Source of the DNA: Bacteroidales bacterium
Lineage (GTDB): Bacteria; Bacteroidota; Bacteroidia; Bacteroidales; JAADJA01
Assembly (NCBI GenBank): GCA_020052415.1
Contig: JAGVPB010000094.1
Coordinates: 1 to 64,000, forward strand
Reading direction: 5' to 3'
DNA length: 64,000 bases
The notes beneath the pieces were generated by a model, which searched no databases, was not told the DNA's origin, and saw nothing but the letters and a program-made list of their open reading frames with translations. Position numbers and translations under genes: made by a program. The stretch's first letter is position 1; each line of letters opens with the position of its first letter. Positions 62,132 to 64,000 of the stretch are shown here, one piece after another.

Positions 62132-64000
62132 ATGAGCGATAAATTTTCAATTATTCCTTTTAGGGAGCTATTCAAACTAATCATAAACCAGCTTGACACC
62201 AGGAGATTTTATTTTGGGATTCCGGAAGAAATGTTTTTTAAACCGGATGATGATCCGTTTCGTATTAACCGTTTCGGGACTACTTTGGAATCACCACTTG
62301 GAGTCGCCGCCGGGCCTCATACACAGATGGCTCAGAACATTATCGCCGCCTGGCTTTGCGGAGCAAGATATATCGAACTAAAAACCATCCAAACTTTAAA
62401 TGAGATTAAGGTTTCAAAACCCTGTATTGACATGCAGGACGAAGGCTATAACTGTGAATGGTCGCAGGAATTAAAAATACAAGAGTCGTTCGATCAGTAT
62501 CTCAATGCCTGGATATTGCTCCATATTCTTAAAGATAAGTTTGGATATAGTGCAGTGGATGGTCCCGGAACCATATTTAATATGAGCGTCGGATACGACC
62601 TGAAAGGAATCAAGCAGGAAAATGTACAATGGTTCTTTAGCAGGATGACAGACTGCAGCATAGAAAAAACCATAAAGATTAAAGAAATAGAAGATATTTA
62701 TCCCCGAATCAATGAAATCTCTATCCCGGACCAAATATCACACAATGTTACCCTCTCGACCATGCATGGTTGCCCGCCGGATGAAATAGAGAAAATCGGT
62801 CTTTATTTGCTTGAAGAAAAAAAACTGCACACCATCATAAAATTGAATCCTACCCTTTTGGGCAAGCAGAAACTTAATGAAATTATTCTGAACAGTGGGT
62901 TTAATACAACGGTCCCGGATATAGCTTTTGAACATGATTTGAAGTACCCCGATGCAATTAAAATTATTAATTCCCTCCAAAATTCGGCAGCAAGAGCAGG
63001 ACTTCATTTTGGATTAAAACTGTCCAATACTCTTGAAAGCTTAAACAATAAAAAAATCTTTTCTGCAGAAGAAAAAACCATGTATATGAGTGGCAGGGCA
63101 CTTCATCCGGTGGCCATCAACCTCGCAGCGAGGCTGCAAAGTGATTTTGATGGCGCACTTAATATTTCTTTTTCGGCAGGAGTTAATGCCTTTAATTTCA
63201 GTAAGGTAATTCAATGCGGATTGTCACCTGTAACGGTCTGTTCAGATATTCTGAAACCAGGAGGGTATGGCCTACTGAAACAATACCTGCAAAATCTGAA
63301 AATGGAGATTGAAGCTGCAGGATCAAATTCTATTTCAGGATTTATCGGGAAAACCGGATCAGAAGGGTCTGAAAAAATAATGGCACTGGCAAATCTTAAG
63401 GTTTATGCCGAAGATGTCCTATATGATAAGGATTATAAAATGCTGGAATTGCACCAGCCGGATATTAAAACAGAAAGGAAGCTGGGCATTTTCGATTGTA
63501 TCAAAGCTCCCTGTACCGAAACCTGCCCGACCAACCAGGACATACCGGATTATCTTTATTATACCGCAAAGGGTGATTTTTCAAATGCTTTTAAAGTGAT
63601 TATGCGGACGAATCCTTTCCCGAATACGACCGGAATGATCTGTGATCACCTTTGTCAATCCAAATGCACACGCATCAACTATGACAGTTCCTTATTGATC
63701 AGGGAGATTAAAAGGTTTGTTTCTGAGAACCATGAAGACAATCATGAAAATAATGAACCTGTCCGGAATAACCTCAGGGTTGCTATTATCGGCGGTGGGC
63801 CGTCAGGACTTTCCTGTGCTTACTTTCTTGCCCGGGCCGGATTTTTAGTCGAGGTATTCGAAATGAAAAACCAACCGGGAGGAATGGTTTCAGGAGCTAT
63901 CCCTTCATTCAGAATAACCAGCAAAGCGTTTAGAAAGGATGTGGCAAGAATTGAAAGCCTGGGAGTTAAAATCCATTACGAGGATAGGATCGACCGGGAG
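62132..64000 (+). CDS. ygfK: YgfK-type putative selenate reductase (partial)
   Basis: The window holds the first 623 codons; the frame is still open at its right edge, and family members are around 1000 residues. Start ATG 62132 gives MSDKFSIIPFRELFKLIINQ. Residues 1-440 are a dihydroorotate-dehydrogenase-like barrel (TTLESPLGVAAGPHTQMAQNIIAAWLCGARYIELKTIQ). Residues about 450-530 are a GltD/DPD-type helical domain binding two [4Fe-4S] clusters (C456-x4-C-x3-C-P and C504-x3-C-x3-C). From 550 a flavin-binding part begins (IIGGGPSGLSCAYFLARAG, G554). In E. coli ygfK lies beside xdhD and mocA. The family name selenate reductase is tentative; a link to molybdenum or selenium hydroxylases is supported by the neighbours here. 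Confidence 0.9.
   Translation, partial: MSDKFSIIPFRELFKLIINQLDTRRFYFGIPEEMFFKPDDDPFRINRFGTTLESPLGVAAGPHTQMAQNIIAAWLCGARYIELKTIQTLNEIKVSKPCIDMQDEGYNCEWSQELKIQESFDQYLNAWILLHILKDKFGYSAVDGPGTIFNMSVGYDLKGIKQENVQWFFSRMTDCSIEKTIKIKEIEDIYPRINEISIPDQISHNVTLSTMHGCPPDEIEKIGLYLLEEKKLHTIIKLNPTLLGKQKLNEIILNSGFNTTVPDIAFEHDLKYPDAIKIINSLQNSAARAGLHFGLKLSNTLESLNNKKIFSAEEKTMYMSGRALHPVAINLAARLQSDFDGALNISFSAGVNAFNFSKVIQCGLSPVTVCSDILKPGGYGLLKQYLQNLKMEIEAAGSNSISGFIGKTGSEGSEKIMALANLKVYAEDVLYDKDYKMLELHQPDIKTERKLGIFDCIKAPCTETCPTNQDIPDYLYYTAKGDFSNAFKVIMRTNPFPNTTGMICDHLCQSKCTRINYDSSLLIREIKRFVSENHEDNHENNEPVRNNLRVAIIGGGPSGLSCAYFLARAGFLVEVFEMKNQPGGMVSGAIPSFRITSKAFRKDVARIESLGVKIHYEDRIDRE

Noticed and set aside
1-64000. tRNA, rRNA, tmRNA and riboswitches
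   Set aside because: I looked through the gaps for tRNA cloverleaf ends, rRNA-like conserved stretches and common riboswitch cores and saw none; a covariance-model search was not possible here.

Overview
The window is a gene-dense, AT-rich stretch of a Bacteroidota chromosome, most like an anaerobic member of the Bacteroidales/Marinilabiliales side. The evidence is the gldA/gldF/gldG-type ABC cluster, TPR-PD40-OmpA envelope proteins, LPP20 and CsgG-like lipoproteins, weak or absent Shine-Dalgarno sequences, and occasional TAnnTTTG promoter elements. No rRNA, tRNA, CRISPR array, insertion sequence or integrase was recognised. Most genes are housekeeping or envelope genes.

Layout. 0.1-5.1 kb: smpB, then an ABC ATPase/permease/GldG/DUF4340 operon. 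5.2-12.5 kb: a small basic protein, tpiA, prmA, a 1501-residue secreted protein of unknown function, and plsY. 12.8-17 kb: a 1391-residue secreted protein with TPR, PD40-like and coiled-coil regions and a long array of ~36-residue repeats. 17.1-23.6 kb: a DegT-family aminotransferase, purC, phoH, a HEPN/nucleotidyltransferase pair, a DUF62 enzyme and a fused SpmA-SpmB protein. 24-27.6 kb: a three-subunit biotin-dependent acyl-CoA carboxylase. 27.6-29.6 kb: an Hpt phosphotransfer protein and an NtrC-type response regulator with a consensus sigma-54 promoter between them. 29.9-32.7 kb: a membrane-anchored PHP-like protein and a GT39-type glycosyltransferase.

32.7-43.7 kb (minus strand): the rimP-nusA-infB translation/transcription operon, and a second run of a TPR/CsgG-like lipoprotein, an LPP20 lipoprotein, pdxB and transketolase. 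44-53.4 kb: a dicarboxylate/amino-acid symporter, a YciI-like protein, an OmpA/PD40 protein, queE, a secreted propeller-like protein, folD, ffh, a 77-residue orphan and prmC. 53.4-64 kb: a tightly packed plus-strand run (P-loop kinase, sucrose-phosphate-synthase-like glycosyltransferase, ORF6N protein, xdhC, xdhA, xdhB), then mocA on the opposite strand, a CDF metal transporter, and the first 623 codons of a ygfK-type flavoprotein cut by the window edge. This last part is a molybdenum-hydroxylase (purine dehydrogenase) locus with its cofactor-maturation genes.

Points of most interest are the hierarchical 36/108-residue repeat protein, an apparent sigma-54 control circuit marked by an 11-bp motif found in three intergenic regions, a PHP-family protein whose HxH metal motif reads QxQ, an ORF6N gene with a 13-bp-arm palindrome inside its coding sequence and welded into the xdh run, and a series of intergenic spacers each filled with a different short tandem word.
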